Positions 32,802-42,558 of a stretch of DNA of 64,000 bases are shown here, one piece after another. The stretch is taken from NCBI GenBank assembly GCA_001310415.1, contig BAXE01000016.1, positions 1-64,000 of the forward strand. Reading direction: 5' to 3'. A program made the translations under genes and the position numbers. The first letter of the stretch is position 1; the number at the start of each line of letters is the position of its first letter. The DNA comes from Enterovibrio sp. JCM 19048. Lineage in GTDB: Bacteria; Pseudomonadota; Gammaproteobacteria; Enterobacterales; Vibrionaceae. A model generated the notes under the pieces. The model ran no database searches. It worked only from the letters and a program-made list of their open reading frames with translations, and was not told the DNA's origin.

Positions 32802-33624
32802 ATGAACACAGAAGAAACCAAAGGCGGTCAGGCGCGCGTCGTCCTTACCAGCGTTATGACGGTATCAGCTCTCATTTTCCTATCTCAATTTGTGATTGGT
32901 ACCAAAAGAATCGACCTTGGCTTTGCCACCATCTCTATCCTGCCAATGCTGTTTGCCGTGATGTTCGGTATGGCACTGTCTGTGAAAGGCACCAAAGACA
33001 AAATCAAAGCCTGGGGCAAAGTCTTCACTGAGAAAGAAGAAGGCTTCTGCGGCAAGATGGTTGGTTACTGTCTGCTGGTACTGGGTACCCAATACGCAGG
33101 TATGATCATTCCTAACCTGGAAATGATCATTGATGCCGGCGTGCCACTGCTGTTCCAAGAGCTGGGTAACCTGCTGCCAATCCTGATTGCGATTCCACTG
33201 GCGGTGAAATTCCAGTTCGGCCGTAAAGCAATCGGCGCATGTTCGTCTATCAGCCGCGAACCTTCAATTGCTGTAATCCAGGGCAAATTCGGCACTGGCA
33301 GCCCTGAATACGTTGGCGTACTGGCTATTTACCTGTGTGGTTCTGTTATCGGTACCTGTGGTTCTCTGTTCTGGCAGTATCGCCCCTCTGACCGGCCTTC
33401 ACCCACTGGCGCTTGCCGCAGGTTCGGGCGTAGGTTCTGGCTCCATGCTGAGCGCAGCATCTGGCGCACTGGTTTCAGGTCTGGACCCGGAAATGGCGAA
33501 ACAAGTTCTGAGTATTGCTGCGGCATCTAACTTGCTTTCTTCTGTTCTGGGCGCACTGTCGCTGACTTTCCTTGGCCTGCCACTGGCTGAGCTGATGTAC
33601 AAGATTTGCAACAAAGGTAAATAA
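32802..33624 (+). CDS. DUF3100 family membrane protein (one break)
   Basis: Polytopic inner-membrane protein of about 273 residues with seven or eight hydrophobic segments. IDLGFATISILPMLFAVMFG, the polar signature GACSSISREPSIAVIQGKFG and APLTGLHPLALAAGSGVGSG are conserved in the uncharacterised DUF3100 family. The polar, glycine-rich motifs inside membrane regions suggest a transporter core. The frame is lost between about 33357 and 33380 (one extra base or two missing). It is followed after 3 bases by a second membrane protein and then an M20 hydrolase; together they look like an uptake-and-hydrolysis unit. Confidence 0.8.
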
Positions 33625-33627
33625 GCC

Positions 33628-34077
33628 ATGAAAGCGATTATGAATGACATGAAGCTGGTATCGCTTGCGATTGTACTGGCTGGTTTTACCCAATTTCTGA
33701 CCAATGGCACTGCGCCAACTGAGATGGTTCACAGCTTCATCGCAATGTCGGTGATTGTGTTCCTGTCTCTGGTAGCGAAGAAGTTTATCCCGTCTTCACT
33801 GCCAACTTTCGCTTACGCGACCATCATCGGCATTCTGATCTGTCTGCCTGAAACACCGGTTCGCACTTACTTCCTGGAATCTGTGGGCAAAATCCAGTTC
33901 CTGTCTGTGTGTGTGCCTCTGCTGGCGTTCGCAGGCCTGTCTGTTGGCGGCCAGATGGAAGAGTTGAAGAAGATGTCGTGGAAAGTGATCGTTATTTTCC
34001 TGATTGTTGCGACCAGCTGTTTCTTCGGTGCATCGATGATTGCGCAAATCGGCTTTGAGATGAAAGGAATTATCTAA
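33628..34077 (+). CDS. small four-helix membrane protein, unknown
   Basis: A 149-residue protein with four or five hydrophobic segments (about 9-27, 35-50, 57-75, 90-110 and 118-138). I do not recognise the family. It lies between the DUF3100 gene (3 bases) and the amidohydrolase gene, whose ATG abuts its TAA, so all three are co-translated. It may be the second subunit of a transporter formed with the DUF3100 protein. The frame is intact. Confidence 0.8.
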   Translation: MKAIMNDMKLVSLAIVLAGFTQFLTNGTAPTEMVHSFIAMSVIVFLSLVAKKFIPSSLPTFAYATIIGILICLPETPVRTYFLESVGKIQFLSVCVPLLAFAGLSVGGQMEELKKMSWKVIVIFLIVATSCFFGASMIAQIGFEMKGII

Positions 34078-35264
34078 ATGTCTAACAAATACAATACGTT
34101 TAACCTGGACGGCAAACTGGTTGAGCTGCACGGTTTCAGCATTGAAACCCGCCGCGCACTGCACCAGATCCCGGAAGTATCGGGCATGGAATTCAAAACC
34201 TCGGCTTACTGCCAGGCGCTGATGACTGAGATGGGTTACAGCCTGACCACTTACGAAGGTTTCACCGGTTTTATCGCAGATCTGACCGTTAACCCAGAGT
34301 GGAAACGTGTAGGTTTCCGTGCCGATATGGACGCACTGGAAATGAACGACATGACGGAGAACGACTACCGTTCCCAGCATGAAGGCCGTTCACACAACTG
34401 TGGTCACGATACCCACATGGCTATCGTGCTGACCACGGCGAAATATCTGGTAGAAAACCAAGGCGAACTGAAGCACAACGTTCGCTTTATCTTCCAGATG
34501 GCGGAAGAAGACATGCGTGTACCGGGCGCAAGCAAAATGGTTGAGCTGGGTTGCATGGAAGCGTTGCCGAAGTGTACGCCCTGCATAACGATGCAGCGCT
34601 GGAATACGGCTTCGTGAAAATCAACAACGGCATCATGTCTTCCTACGGCTCGGCGTGGACGCTGGATGTTCACGGTATTTCTGCCCATGGTTCAACGCCA
34701 CAAAAAGGTCTGGACGCTATCCGCGAAGCAAGCCGCATCATCATGGACATGGACTATGTGGTTGCCAAGCGCACCAATCCGTTCAGCCCTGCGGTATTCG
34801 GCTGTGGCATGTTCAACGGCGGCAGCATTCCAAACGCGATCCCTGACTACGCTCAGGCGCGCGGCACTATCCGTGCAATGGATGCAGAAACCGATCAAAT
34901 CCTGAAAGACAGCTTTGAAACTTTCGTGAAAGAAAGTGAAATCCGTGGCTTTAAAACCACCATGGTTTGTGAAGGTTACCCAGCGGTTATCAACCACCCT
35001 GAAGCGTATCAGCGTGTGGTAGATGCAGCGCGTGCAACCGTACCGGCAGACCGTCTGGACCCTAATGGTAACCCAATGACAGGTTCTGAAGATTTCAGCC
35101 TGATGGTGAACGCGGCAGAAGATCGCAAAGGTGCGATGTTCTTCCTCGGCAGCGGTAACAAAGAAGCGGGTATCTGTAACTACCTGCACTCAAATCCATA
35201 CTACGTGGATGACGACTTTCTGTTGATTGGCGCGCAGATTTTTATCCGCATCGCCTGCAACTGA
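34078..35264 (+). CDS. M20 family metal-dependent amidohydrolase (one frameshift)
   Basis: Peptidase M20D-type amidohydrolase (hippurate / N-acyl-amino-acid hydrolase class), about 395 residues after correction. Metal-site motifs are GFRADMDALEM, HNCGHDTHMAI and the catalytic pair in FIFQMAEED; the dimerisation segment follows around ISAHGSTPQKGLDAI, and MTGSEDFSLM is the final metal region. There is no signal peptide, so it acts in the cytoplasm on an imported amide. A break near 34561 (GAAGGC read GAAGC) is restored by one G. It is the last gene of the DUF3100 operon. The exact substrate is unknown. Confidence 0.87.
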
Positions 35265-35300
35265 TCGGAACTACAGGAACTGTAGTTAAGGAACTGTAAG

Positions 35301-35337
35301 AAAAAAGGTCTGGCTCACCACCAGACCTTTTCATTTT
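35301..35337. terminator. bidirectional terminator M20 gene / adiA
   Basis: A6 GGTCTGG-CTCACCA-CCAGACC TTTT. It lies between convergent operons and has A and T runs on both sides. Confidence 0.93.
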
Positions 35338-35353
35338 TCAGCGATCTACACCG

Positions 35354-37646
35354 TTAAACGTTCTTCACACACATTACATGGTAAATGCCGTCGTGAAGTT
35401 CGGTACCTTCCGTCTCTTTCTCGAAACCGGGGAACTCTTCATCCCACACCTCAAGGCTCTTGAGGTATTTGATTTGTGGACTGTTTTCATCACCAAAGCT
35501 TTCACCTGACATCAGCATAGGAATGCCTGGTGGGTAAGGAATTACAGCGTTGGCAGCGACACGGCCTTCCAGTTGATGCGAAGGCACCATCTCGACATTG
35601 TCTTTGACGATAGCCTGGAAAGCGGCACGAGGCGTCATGATCGCTTCCGGCAGTGTTTCGTAAGCTGCATTCAACACTTCACCCGGGTTGTGCTGTTTCA
35701 GGTAGCCAAAGATCTTGTTACCCAGATCTTTAAGACCCATGTCGCCATAGACATCCGGGAAGTCAGCCACCAGATCCGGTAATGCATCAGCAAGCGGGGT
35801 GTTCGCGTCGTAGTGACGTTTGAACGCCATCAGGGTGTTAACCAGCGTTGCCCACTTACCTTTGGTGATACCCATTGAGAACAGGAACATAACCTGGAAG
35901 TCTGTGGTACGGGTTGGCACGATACCAAAGCGGCCAAGGTAAAGCGTTACCAGGCAGCAGGCACGCCGCTGTCGAGCAGGTTGCCGTCATCGCCCATACC
36001 CGGAGCCAGGATACTAACTTTGATAGGGTCGAGCATACACCAGTCGGCTGGCATATCGTGGAAGCCGTGCCAGTTGTCACCCGGGTGCATGACCCACGCA
36101 TCCTGGCTGGTGCACAGCAAGTCTGCCGGTGCATCTTCAAACGCATAAGTCTGGCCGCTTTCCGGATCTTTCACCGTTTCTGCGTTCCAAGGTTTGAAGA
36201 ACCAGTCACCATTCTGATTGTATTCGCGGTACAGGCGACCCATTGCCTGACGGAAGTCGACCGCTTCACGGATCACTTCCAGCGTCAGTGAGTGACCTCG
36301 GTTACCGTCCATCTGCGAAGCAGCGATATCGTTCGACGCGCTGATGGCATAAAGTGGCGATGTGGTCGCGTGCATCATATACGCTTGGTTAAAGCGCTCA
36401 TAACTGATTGCGCCCTTACCGTTACGCACATGCAGCCAAGAGGCCTGAGACAGCGCATTCAGCAGTTTGTGCGTTGAGTGAGTCGCGAATACGGTTGGCG
36501 CATCCGGATCGTCAACTGGCTCGCCACGCATTGCATAATGGTCTTCGTAAATCGGGTTAAAGCGCGCGTAACCATACCAGGCTTCATCGAAGTGAATACG
36601 GTCACTGCTCTCTGCCAGAATGTCCTGCGCGCGTTTCGCGTTGTAGCAAAGGCCGTCATAGGTACAGTTGGTCAGCACCGCATAGGTGGCACGCTGGTCG
36701 GCGTAGTCTTTGGTCAGCGAGTACTCTTTCGCGCGTTTATCCAACACAGATTTGGAGAGTTGATCCGGGAAGATTGGGCCGATAATGCCGTAACGGTTAC
36801 GGGTTGGCACCAGATAAACCGGACGCGCACCGGAAAGCATCAAACCCTGCTCAATGGACTTGTGACAGTTACGGTCACAGATAACCAGATCGTCCTCGTT
36901 CATACAGGCGGACATAATGGTGCGGTTAGAGCCGGATGTACCGGTTACCAGTGAATAAGATTGGTGTGCACCGAAAACTTTTGCTGCATAACGCTCACTC
37001 TCACCGAAGTAGCCGGTGTGGTCGAGCAGCGACCCCAAACTGCCGCGCTCAATACCCATATCGGTGCGGAAAATACCTTCACCGTAGTAGTTGTAAAAGC
37101 GCTGGCCTGCCGGTGTTTTGGTGAAGCCCACACCACCCTGGTGACCCGGTGCCGCCCAGGAATATTCATGGATGTCGTCGTATTTCATCAACGCAGACAT
37201 CAAAGGTGGTAACAGATTTTTGCGGTAACGATTCATCGCCGCAATGGCACGTCCTGCAATGAAGTCCGGAGTATCTTCAAGAATCCAGGCGAACTCGTCC
37301 ACTTTCTCCATCATCTCGCGGGTAACGTGCAGCGTGATTTTTTACGCTCTGCCAGCAGGAACACCGGCACGTTTTGTTGGCGGCGGTTCAGCTTGTCAAT
37401 CAGGACATAGAATTTTTCATTTTCTTCGCTCTGCGAGCCGCTCATGGCGGACGTCAGCATCAAACAATCCAGTGCAGTGTTAGTGAAGATAACTGAGTAA
37501 CAATCGTCAAAACTGCTCGCGACCATCACGTTGGCGCCACCGTCCTCAAGCTCGGCAATGAGCCTGTCAATGGCATTTCCGACCACCCCTTCTTTTCGGG
37601 ATTCTTCCAAAATCAAAACATTAAATTTCTTTCCGTAGGTTTTCAT
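35354..37646 (-). CDS. adiA: biodegradative arginine decarboxylase (two breaks)
   Basis: Acid-inducible PLP enzyme turning arginine to agmatine and CO2 with use of a proton. The wing domain (FNVLILEESRKEGVVGNAID), WAAPGHQGGVGFTKTPAG, VTGTSGSNRTIM, the PLP lysine in ATHSTHKLLNALSQAS and ILAPGMGDDG match AdiA more closely than lysine or ornithine decarboxylases. Breaks near 37340 (A7 read A6) and 35952 (GCCCTG read GCCTG) are repaired by one base each, giving 764 residues (AdiA about 755). The start MKTYGKK has GGAG 7 bases upstream. It is divergent from a PotE-type antiporter. Confidence 0.95.
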
Positions 37647-38061
37647 AACCAAGCTCCGGCACTTTATGAGGAGAAATGTCACTCAATCTTTATTGAGTCC
37701 ATTTCAAGTTAGGATAGCCATGCTTTCTGAAGAGTCGCAAAAAAGACAAAATCCAAAAATAATTCTTGTCACTCTCCCCGCCACCCCAGAAAAACCCTAT
37801 ATGCGCCGCCATCTCTCATCTTTTTGCGACTGTCCGAATTTATGGCGCAAAAAGAAAAATGGGTTTGTTGCGAAGTGTCTTGTAAAAGAATCAAACAGTT
37901 CACACTCCCACATCTACTTTCAATTCGTCGGCAACAACATTTTTCATAGTCAGTGGCTCACTTTTCATTGGTACGGCAACTAAGCTCGATCAATTGATTA
38001 AGTACGCAACAAGACTAAGCATCCGTGTTTTGCGCCCAAAATTTGAGAGTGGAGAATCAAT
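37647..38061. other. divergent control region adiA / antiporter
   Basis: 415 bp without a credible gene. A perfect dyad ACTCAAT-CTTT-ATTGAGT (37681-37698) lies 35 bases upstream of adiA, and AGTCGCAAAAA (37733-37743) recurs inverted as TTTTTGCGACT (37821-37831). These may be operators or leader structures for pH- or arginine-dependent control. No CadC- or AdiY-type regulator gene is next to it. Confidence 0.5.
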
Positions 38062-39377
38062 ATGGCATCAGAACAAAACAAAATGGGGCTGGTCGGTTTG
38101 ACCACCATTGTGACCGTTAACATGATGGGCTCCGGCATCATCATGTTGCCGGCAAGTCTTGCCCAAACAGGGGCAATATCCCTGTTGTCCTGGTTGGTAA
38201 CAGCGGTGGGTGCAATGTGTATCGCCTACGCATTCGCTAAGTGTGGGATGTACTGCACCAAAGACGGGGGTATGTCAGCCTACTCCGCCGAAGCACACGG
38301 GAAGTCCTCATTTTTATCGCCTCTTACACCTACTATGTGTGCCTTGTGATCAGTGCGGTTGCCATTGCAGTATCAGCGGCAGGTTACTTGGTGCCTTTCT
38401 TCCCATGATCAAACTACCCCTATCCATACGTTTATCACTGTGTGTGCCATCCTCGTTGTCACCATGGTTGCAAACTTCGGGGGACCAAAAATTACCGGTC
38501 AGATCTCTGCATTTACCGTGTGGGGTATCATCATTCCGGTTGTGGGTTTGTCGATCATCGGCTGGTTCTGGTTTAAGCCAGAAGTCTTCGCTGAAGCATG
38601 GAACCCACACAAAGACACCACAGTCACCGCAATTTCTTCTGGTATTGCACTCACCCTGTGGGCATTCCTCGGTATTGAGTCCGCCGGTGCCAACTCCGGG
38701 GCAGTGGAAAACCCCGAGAAGAACGTGCCGCTGGCCTGTATGCTTGCCACCAGCTTTACCGCCATTGTGTACATCGCTTCCACCGCCGTTATTCAGGGTA
38801 TTATCCCGAATGCTGAGCTTGCGAAGTCAGACGCACCATTGGTCTTGTGTATACCTACATGTTCAACGACACCGTCGGGCAAGTCATCACGGCACTGGCA
38901 GTTATCGCCTGTATCGGTTCGCTCTTAGGCTGGCAGTTCACTAACGCCCAAGTGTCGAAAGCCGCTGCAGACATTCGTCTGTTCCCGAAAGTGTTCGGTG
39001 AGGTGAACAAATCCAACGCACCCGTTAAAGGCATGCTTATCATGCTGGCGTTAGAGCTGGGTCTGGCCATCATGACCATCTCTCCAAACCTGGTCAGCCA
39101 ATTCAATATCCTGCTTAACCTGGCCGTGTTCATCAACATGGTGCCTTACATCCTTTCGCTCACTGGCTTGGAAGTTATCCTTCGCAAGAAAAATGTCAGC
39201 GCACAGGAATACAAAACCGGGGCGGTTATCGGTACGTTGGCGGTGGTTTACAGTATCTACGGCGTGTACGCCTGTGGTCAGTCCGCCGTATTCTGGGGTG
39301 CGATTCTGACCCTGTTTGGTTATATTTTCTACGGATTCATTGCCGCTCGAGACAGCAACAACGGCTCTATGGCCTAG
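38062..39377 (+). CDS. PotE-type basic amino acid / polyamine antiporter (four 1-base gaps)
   Basis: APC-superfamily antiporter, about 439 residues after correction with 12 membrane segments. NKMGLVGLTTIVTVNMMGSG, WLVTAVGAMCIAYAFAKCGM and KITGQISAFTVWGIIIPVVG follow E. coli PotE closely and AdiC only distantly. Four single-base losses are visible: near 38313 (T6 read T5), 38402 and 38413 (a C and an A), and 38840 (TTT read TT). The position divergent from adiA implies arginine:agmatine exchange although the sequence type is the ornithine:putrescine exchanger. An exported small protein follows after 10 bases. Confidence 0.9.
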
Positions 39378-39387
39378 GAGGTCCAAG

Positions 39388-39774
39388 ATGCATGATAGAT
39401 ACAGATTGCCACTCACTGGGGTGACGGCACTGTTATTGGCGCTGGCTGTTTCTCCTGTCGCCCAAGCCTCTGAAGAGGTAACGGTGAGCGAAAGTGAAAC
39501 GGAAGCTGTAGAACTGCCAACGTCAGATCCAATGACGGCAATTGAAGTGATTATCGGAAAACGCATCACTGAAACAACGCTTGATGACGGACGTCCACCA
39601 CATGTGTACCGTCCAAGAACACCGATATTTCATCAGAACCATCCGGAGAACGAATCGGTTCCACCCAAGATCACCAAGCATTTGCTGGTTGATCACCCTG
39701 AACTGAACAACAATCAGGGGCGGGTGATCAGAACGCCGCCTTCAGACACTGAATCGTCTGAAAGCAGCAACTGA
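39388..39774 (+). CDS. small exported protein of unknown function
   Basis: A 128-residue protein with a signal peptide (MHDRYRLPLTGVTALLLALA, cleavage probably after AQA) and a soluble, Ser/Thr/Glu-rich mature part. The middle has a conserved-looking segment (MTAIEVIIGKRITETTLDDG) followed by a Pro/His-rich stretch (PPHVYRPRTPIFHQNHPEN). No cysteine, no membrane helix. A perfect AGGAGG lies 6 bases before the ATG, and the antiporter gene ends 10 bases upstream, so it belongs to the arginine acid-response operon. I recognise no family; a periplasmic acid-stress role is a guess from position. Confidence 0.8.
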   Translation: MHDRYRLPLTGVTALLLALAVSPVAQASEEVTVSESETEAVELPTSDPMTAIEVIIGKRITETTLDDGRPPHVYRPRTPIFHQNHPENESVPPKITKHLLVDHPELNNNQGRVIRTPPSDTESSESSN

Positions 39775-39793
39775 TCCGGGAGCTCTAAAACAG

Positions 39794-39826
39794 AAACGCC
39801 AGCAACATATTGCTGGCGTTTTTTTG
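39794..39826. terminator. bidirectional terminator
   Basis: AACGCCAGCAA-CATA-TTGCTGGCGTT with flanking A3 and T7, 20 bases past the small exported protein gene and convergent with the CysB-like gene. Confidence 0.95.
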
Positions 39827-39843
39827 TTCGGCATCCCATCACA

Positions 39844-40818
39844 TCAGTAAATGGGTAATTCCAATCCTTCGAACAGCTTTTCTACCTTGTCACTGCCACT
39901 TTGCATCAGCACGTTTTCCATCAGGGTTTTCGTCAGATGCGGGGAGAATGAAGTCAGGAAATCATACATGTAGTTTTGCAGCAGGATGTCCTTTGAAAAA
40001 CAAATCCAGGCGTTGGACGGTTCAAACAGGTGATCCAGATTGATATAAGACAAGCCGGTATTTTCGATGTCTTTTGCCGCAAGGGTAGAAACAATGCCGA
40101 TACCAAAACCTAACTGGACGTAACGTTTGATCACGTCGGCATCCATGACGGTCATAAAGTAGTTCGGGCGAATACCCAAACGGCCAAACGCTTCATCCTG
40201 TGTGCGTCGCCCCGTCGAGCCCGGCTCGTAACTCAGGATGGGGTATTCTGCCAATTGCTGTAGCGTCGGCTTGGAAACCGTAGCCAAAGGGTGGTCTTCC
40301 GGCACCACCAACCCCAGCGTCCAGCGGTAGGCAGGCAGTACAATCAGATCATTGTCGCCACCGATATCGTGCGCCACGATGGAGAAGTCCGAGTGGCCTT
40401 TGCTGATCACACCCTTGGTTTGCAGTGGCAATGTTGGGTGGAGATGGAAGTTGATGTTGGGATATTTCTTGGTGAAATAGGAAACACTGTTAGGCAACAG
40501 ATATCGTGCGATGGTATGCGTGGTATAGATGTTCAGCGTACCAACGCTAGGGTCGAGGTGTTCACTCGCCAGCGCTTTGATTTTTTGCTCCAGCGCCAGC
40601 ATGCGTTCAACCTGCTCAAGAATACGTTCACCAATAGGTGTGACACCACTCAGGTTTTTCCCGCGGCGTTCAAAAATGCGTACCCCAAGCTCTTTTTCCA
40701 GCAGACCCACTTGCTTACTGACACCCGGCTGGGTAGTGAACAGTGATTGCGAAGCGGCGGAAACATTCAGGTTGTTATCCTTTATCGCTTTTAGATATTT
40801 AAGCTGCTGAAGTTTCAA
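39844..40818 (-). CDS. second CysB-family LysR regulator
   Basis: Intact 324-residue LysR protein of the CysB/Cbl subfamily. It has [66 protein letters not shown] and DADVIKRYVQLGFGIGIV. It keeps the threonines of the CysB ligand pocket but differs from the nearby cysB across the effector domain (for example HPTLPLQ for HMHQGAP), so it probably senses another ligand, as Cbl senses adenosine phosphosulfate. It is convergent with the antiporter operon and has no obvious partner on its own strand. Confidence 0.88.
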   Translation of the reverse strand: MKLQQLKYLKAIKDNNLNVSAASQSLFTTQPGVSKQVGLLEKELGVRIFERRGKNLSGVTPIGERILEQVERMLALEQKIKALASEHLDPSVGTLNIYTTHTIARYLLPNSVSYFTKKYPNINFHLHPTLPLQTKGVISKGHSDFSIVAHDIGGDNDLIVLPAYRWTLGLVVPEDHPLATVSKPTLQQLAEYPILSYEPGSTGRRTQDEAFGRLGIRPNYFMTVMDADVIKRYVQLGFGIGIVSTLAAKDIENTGLSYINLDHLFEPSNAWICFSKDILLQNYMYDFLTSFSPHLTKTLMENVLMQSGSDKVEKLFEGLELPIY

Positions 40819-40938
40819 TCCCTTACCTCATACGACGATATCAGCGTTAGAACTTAAATTTATAAGAGCAAACATTTTTTAACAAGCGAAACGATGCAAA
40901 ATGCTCGACATGCACCAAAGATTGGGACGGTAAGGGGA

Positions 40939-40952
40939 AGCCCGGCCGGGCT
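40939..40952. other. 14-bp perfect palindrome
   Basis: AGCCCGGCCGGGCT lies between the phosphatase gene end and the CysB-like gene start. It could be part of a terminator for the phosphatase gene, but no T-run follows on the minus strand. Confidence 0.4.
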
Positions 40953-40983
40953 GTCACCCAGAAGAGGTTAGCGTTTTCGTGTT

Positions 40984-41468
40984 TTACGTCTGTGGTGATA
41001 CACCCTGAGCGCATTTATCAAGAATGTCGTCACTGGCCTGTTCAATTAAGTCCAATACCAGTTCAAAACCGCGGGAGCCGCCGAAGTACGGATCGGGTAC
41101 TTCATCCATGTCACTGTCGCTGTGACTCAGGAAAAGGGACAGTTTTTCGCGGTATTCCTCTGGGCAGCGGTCAAGCAAATCGGCGAGGTTGGCTTTGTCC
41201 GAGGCAAGGATCATATCAAAGTAGGCAAAGTCTTTATCTTCCACCTGACGTGAGCGGATACCCGAAAATCGTAGCCACGCGCTTCGCCCGCTTTCTGGGC
41301 TCTGGGGTCAGGTTTTGCGCCAGCGTGATAGCCAATGGTACCGGCAGAGTCCACTTCCACTTCCACACCGCGCGCTTTCGCTTTGGCACGCAAAATCGCT
41401 TCACCTGTCGGTGAGCGGCAAATATTCCCCATGCAGACGACCAGTAGTTTCGGTTTATTGGCTGTCAT
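40984..41468 (-). CDS. low-molecular-weight protein tyrosine phosphatase (one frameshift)
   Basis: Cytoplasmic phosphatase of about 161 residues. The P-loop CMGNICRS (Cys12 to Arg18, CX5R) near the N-terminus and the general-acid segment EVPDPYFGG are intact. I use the ATG of MTANKPKLL with GGAGAG just upstream. One T is missing near 41268 (GATTTTTCG read GATTTTCG), and restoring it joins the halves. It stands alone rather than next to capsule genes, so it is likely a housekeeping-type LMW-PTP and not a Wzb partner of a tyrosine kinase. The substrate is unknown. Confidence 0.9.
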
Positions 41469-41561
41469 TTTCTCTCCATGCATTTCTGCTGACTGACATT
41501 TTTGTAAGCGGCCATTCCCTTACTTCAAAGGAATACTGTAACGAATGACTTCTTTGAGCGC

Positions 41562-41602
41562 AAAAAACTAAGCCGCGCGGCAGGTTTCTACGCGCGCGGC
41601 TC
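41562..41602 (-). terminator. terminator of the dienelactone hydrolase gene
   Basis: GCCGCGCGG and CGCGCGGC arms enclose a loop of about 12 bases. On the minus strand the stem is followed by TTAGTTTTTT. Confidence 0.85.
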
Positions 41603-41617
41603 CAAACAGGCATTGAA

Positions 41618-42346
41618 TCAGAGGTTTTCGCCAAGGAAGGTGGTAAATGTCTCCCATGAGCGGTTGTCTGCGGTTTCACGGTAACGCGGGGAATCAAATA
41701 CGGTAAAAGCGTGGGGCGCGCCTGAGTAAACCTCAATCAGGTAAGGCACTTTGGCGTTTTCCAATTGCACAGATAAATCCGCCACGTCTGTCATTGGGAT
41801 CCCAGTATCCGCGCCGCCATGGGCAATGAATATCGGTGCGGTGTTTTCCGGATAGCTCTGGTCAGCCGGTGTTTTCAGGCCGCCGTGGAAAGTCGCATAA
41901 CCGTTCACCCCTTTCCCCTGCCCAGAACGCGCCAACTCCAACACTGCTGCGCCGCCAAAGCAATAGCCCGCGACCACAACATCTTGCGCACCCAGTTCCC
42001 TGGCTTTATCGATACCCGCCAGGATCAAAGTTCGCATTTTTTCCCGGTCATTGTACAGTTTGCCGGTTTCTTCTTTCTTGGCGTTGGTTTCAACTGGGCG
42101 ATTGCCTTTTCCATAAAGGTCGACAGCAAAGGCGTTGTAACCCATCGACGACAACATATCGACACGTCTTTCTTCGTACTCCGTCAAGCCATCCCAGTCA
42201 TGGATGAGGATCACTGAGCCTTTGGCTTGCCCCTGTGCAGGCGCATAGTACCCCTCCAGCGCCATGCCATCCGATGTGTAGTCAACCACTTCCCCCGCCA
42301 TTGCATTGAACGATAAACCCATTGCCAGCCATCCGAGCAGTTTCAT
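41618..42346 (-). CDS. exported dienelactone hydrolase family protein
   Basis: Alpha/beta hydrolase of 242 residues with a signal peptide (MKLLGWLAMGLSFNAMA-GEV). The triad is a nucleophilic Cys in GYCFGGAAVL, an Asp in HGGADTGIP and a His in GAPHAFTVF, as in dienelactone hydrolases; the oxyanion region is VILIHDWDGL. I start at MKLLG, preceded by GAGGACGG; the 23 codons upstream would hide the signal peptide. The periplasmic location is unusual for the family's ring-cleavage role, so the substrate is open. The frame is intact. Confidence 0.87.
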   Translation of the reverse strand: MKLLGWLAMGLSFNAMAGEVVDYTSDGMALEGYYAPAQGQAKGSVILIHDWDGLTEYEERRVDMLSSMGYNAFAVDLYGKGNRPVETNAKKEETGKLYNDREKMRTLILAGIDKARELGAQDVVVAGYCFGGAAVLELARSGQGKGVNGYATFHGGLKTPADQSYPENTAPIFIAHGGADTGIPMTDVADLSVQLENAKVPYLIEVYSGAPHAFTVFDSPRYRETADNRSWETFTTFLGENL

Positions 42347-42558
42347 CTTTCCGTCCTCTTGTGGTGTTTTTGAACAGTTTAGTTTCCCTGATAAGGTACG
42401 TTCAGAAATACCCAAGTGGTTTAGTCGGTTTTTATTTGCTTTTGCACTTCCATCTCACTTTTGTTTTGGTATGTTGTGTTCTTTTTACTGGCGGCACACG
42501 TATTTGCGTACCATTGCCAGAAAATTTCAGAACCAGAAAATGCACTGAGGGAAAGCAA

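Noticed and set aside
37666..37983. 105-codon plus-strand ORF between adiA and the antiporter
   Set aside because: It overlaps the adiA leader, has biased composition and no ribosome site; the region is better read as divergent control DNA.
38062..39377. Naming the antiporter adiC from its neighbour
   Set aside because: Its sequence follows PotE, not AdiC; only the context suggests arginine:agmatine exchange, so no symbol is given.
42347..42558. Possible cobalamin riboswitch upstream of cobO
   Set aside because: I looked for the conserved B12-box and found nothing resembling it in the 212 bases available.
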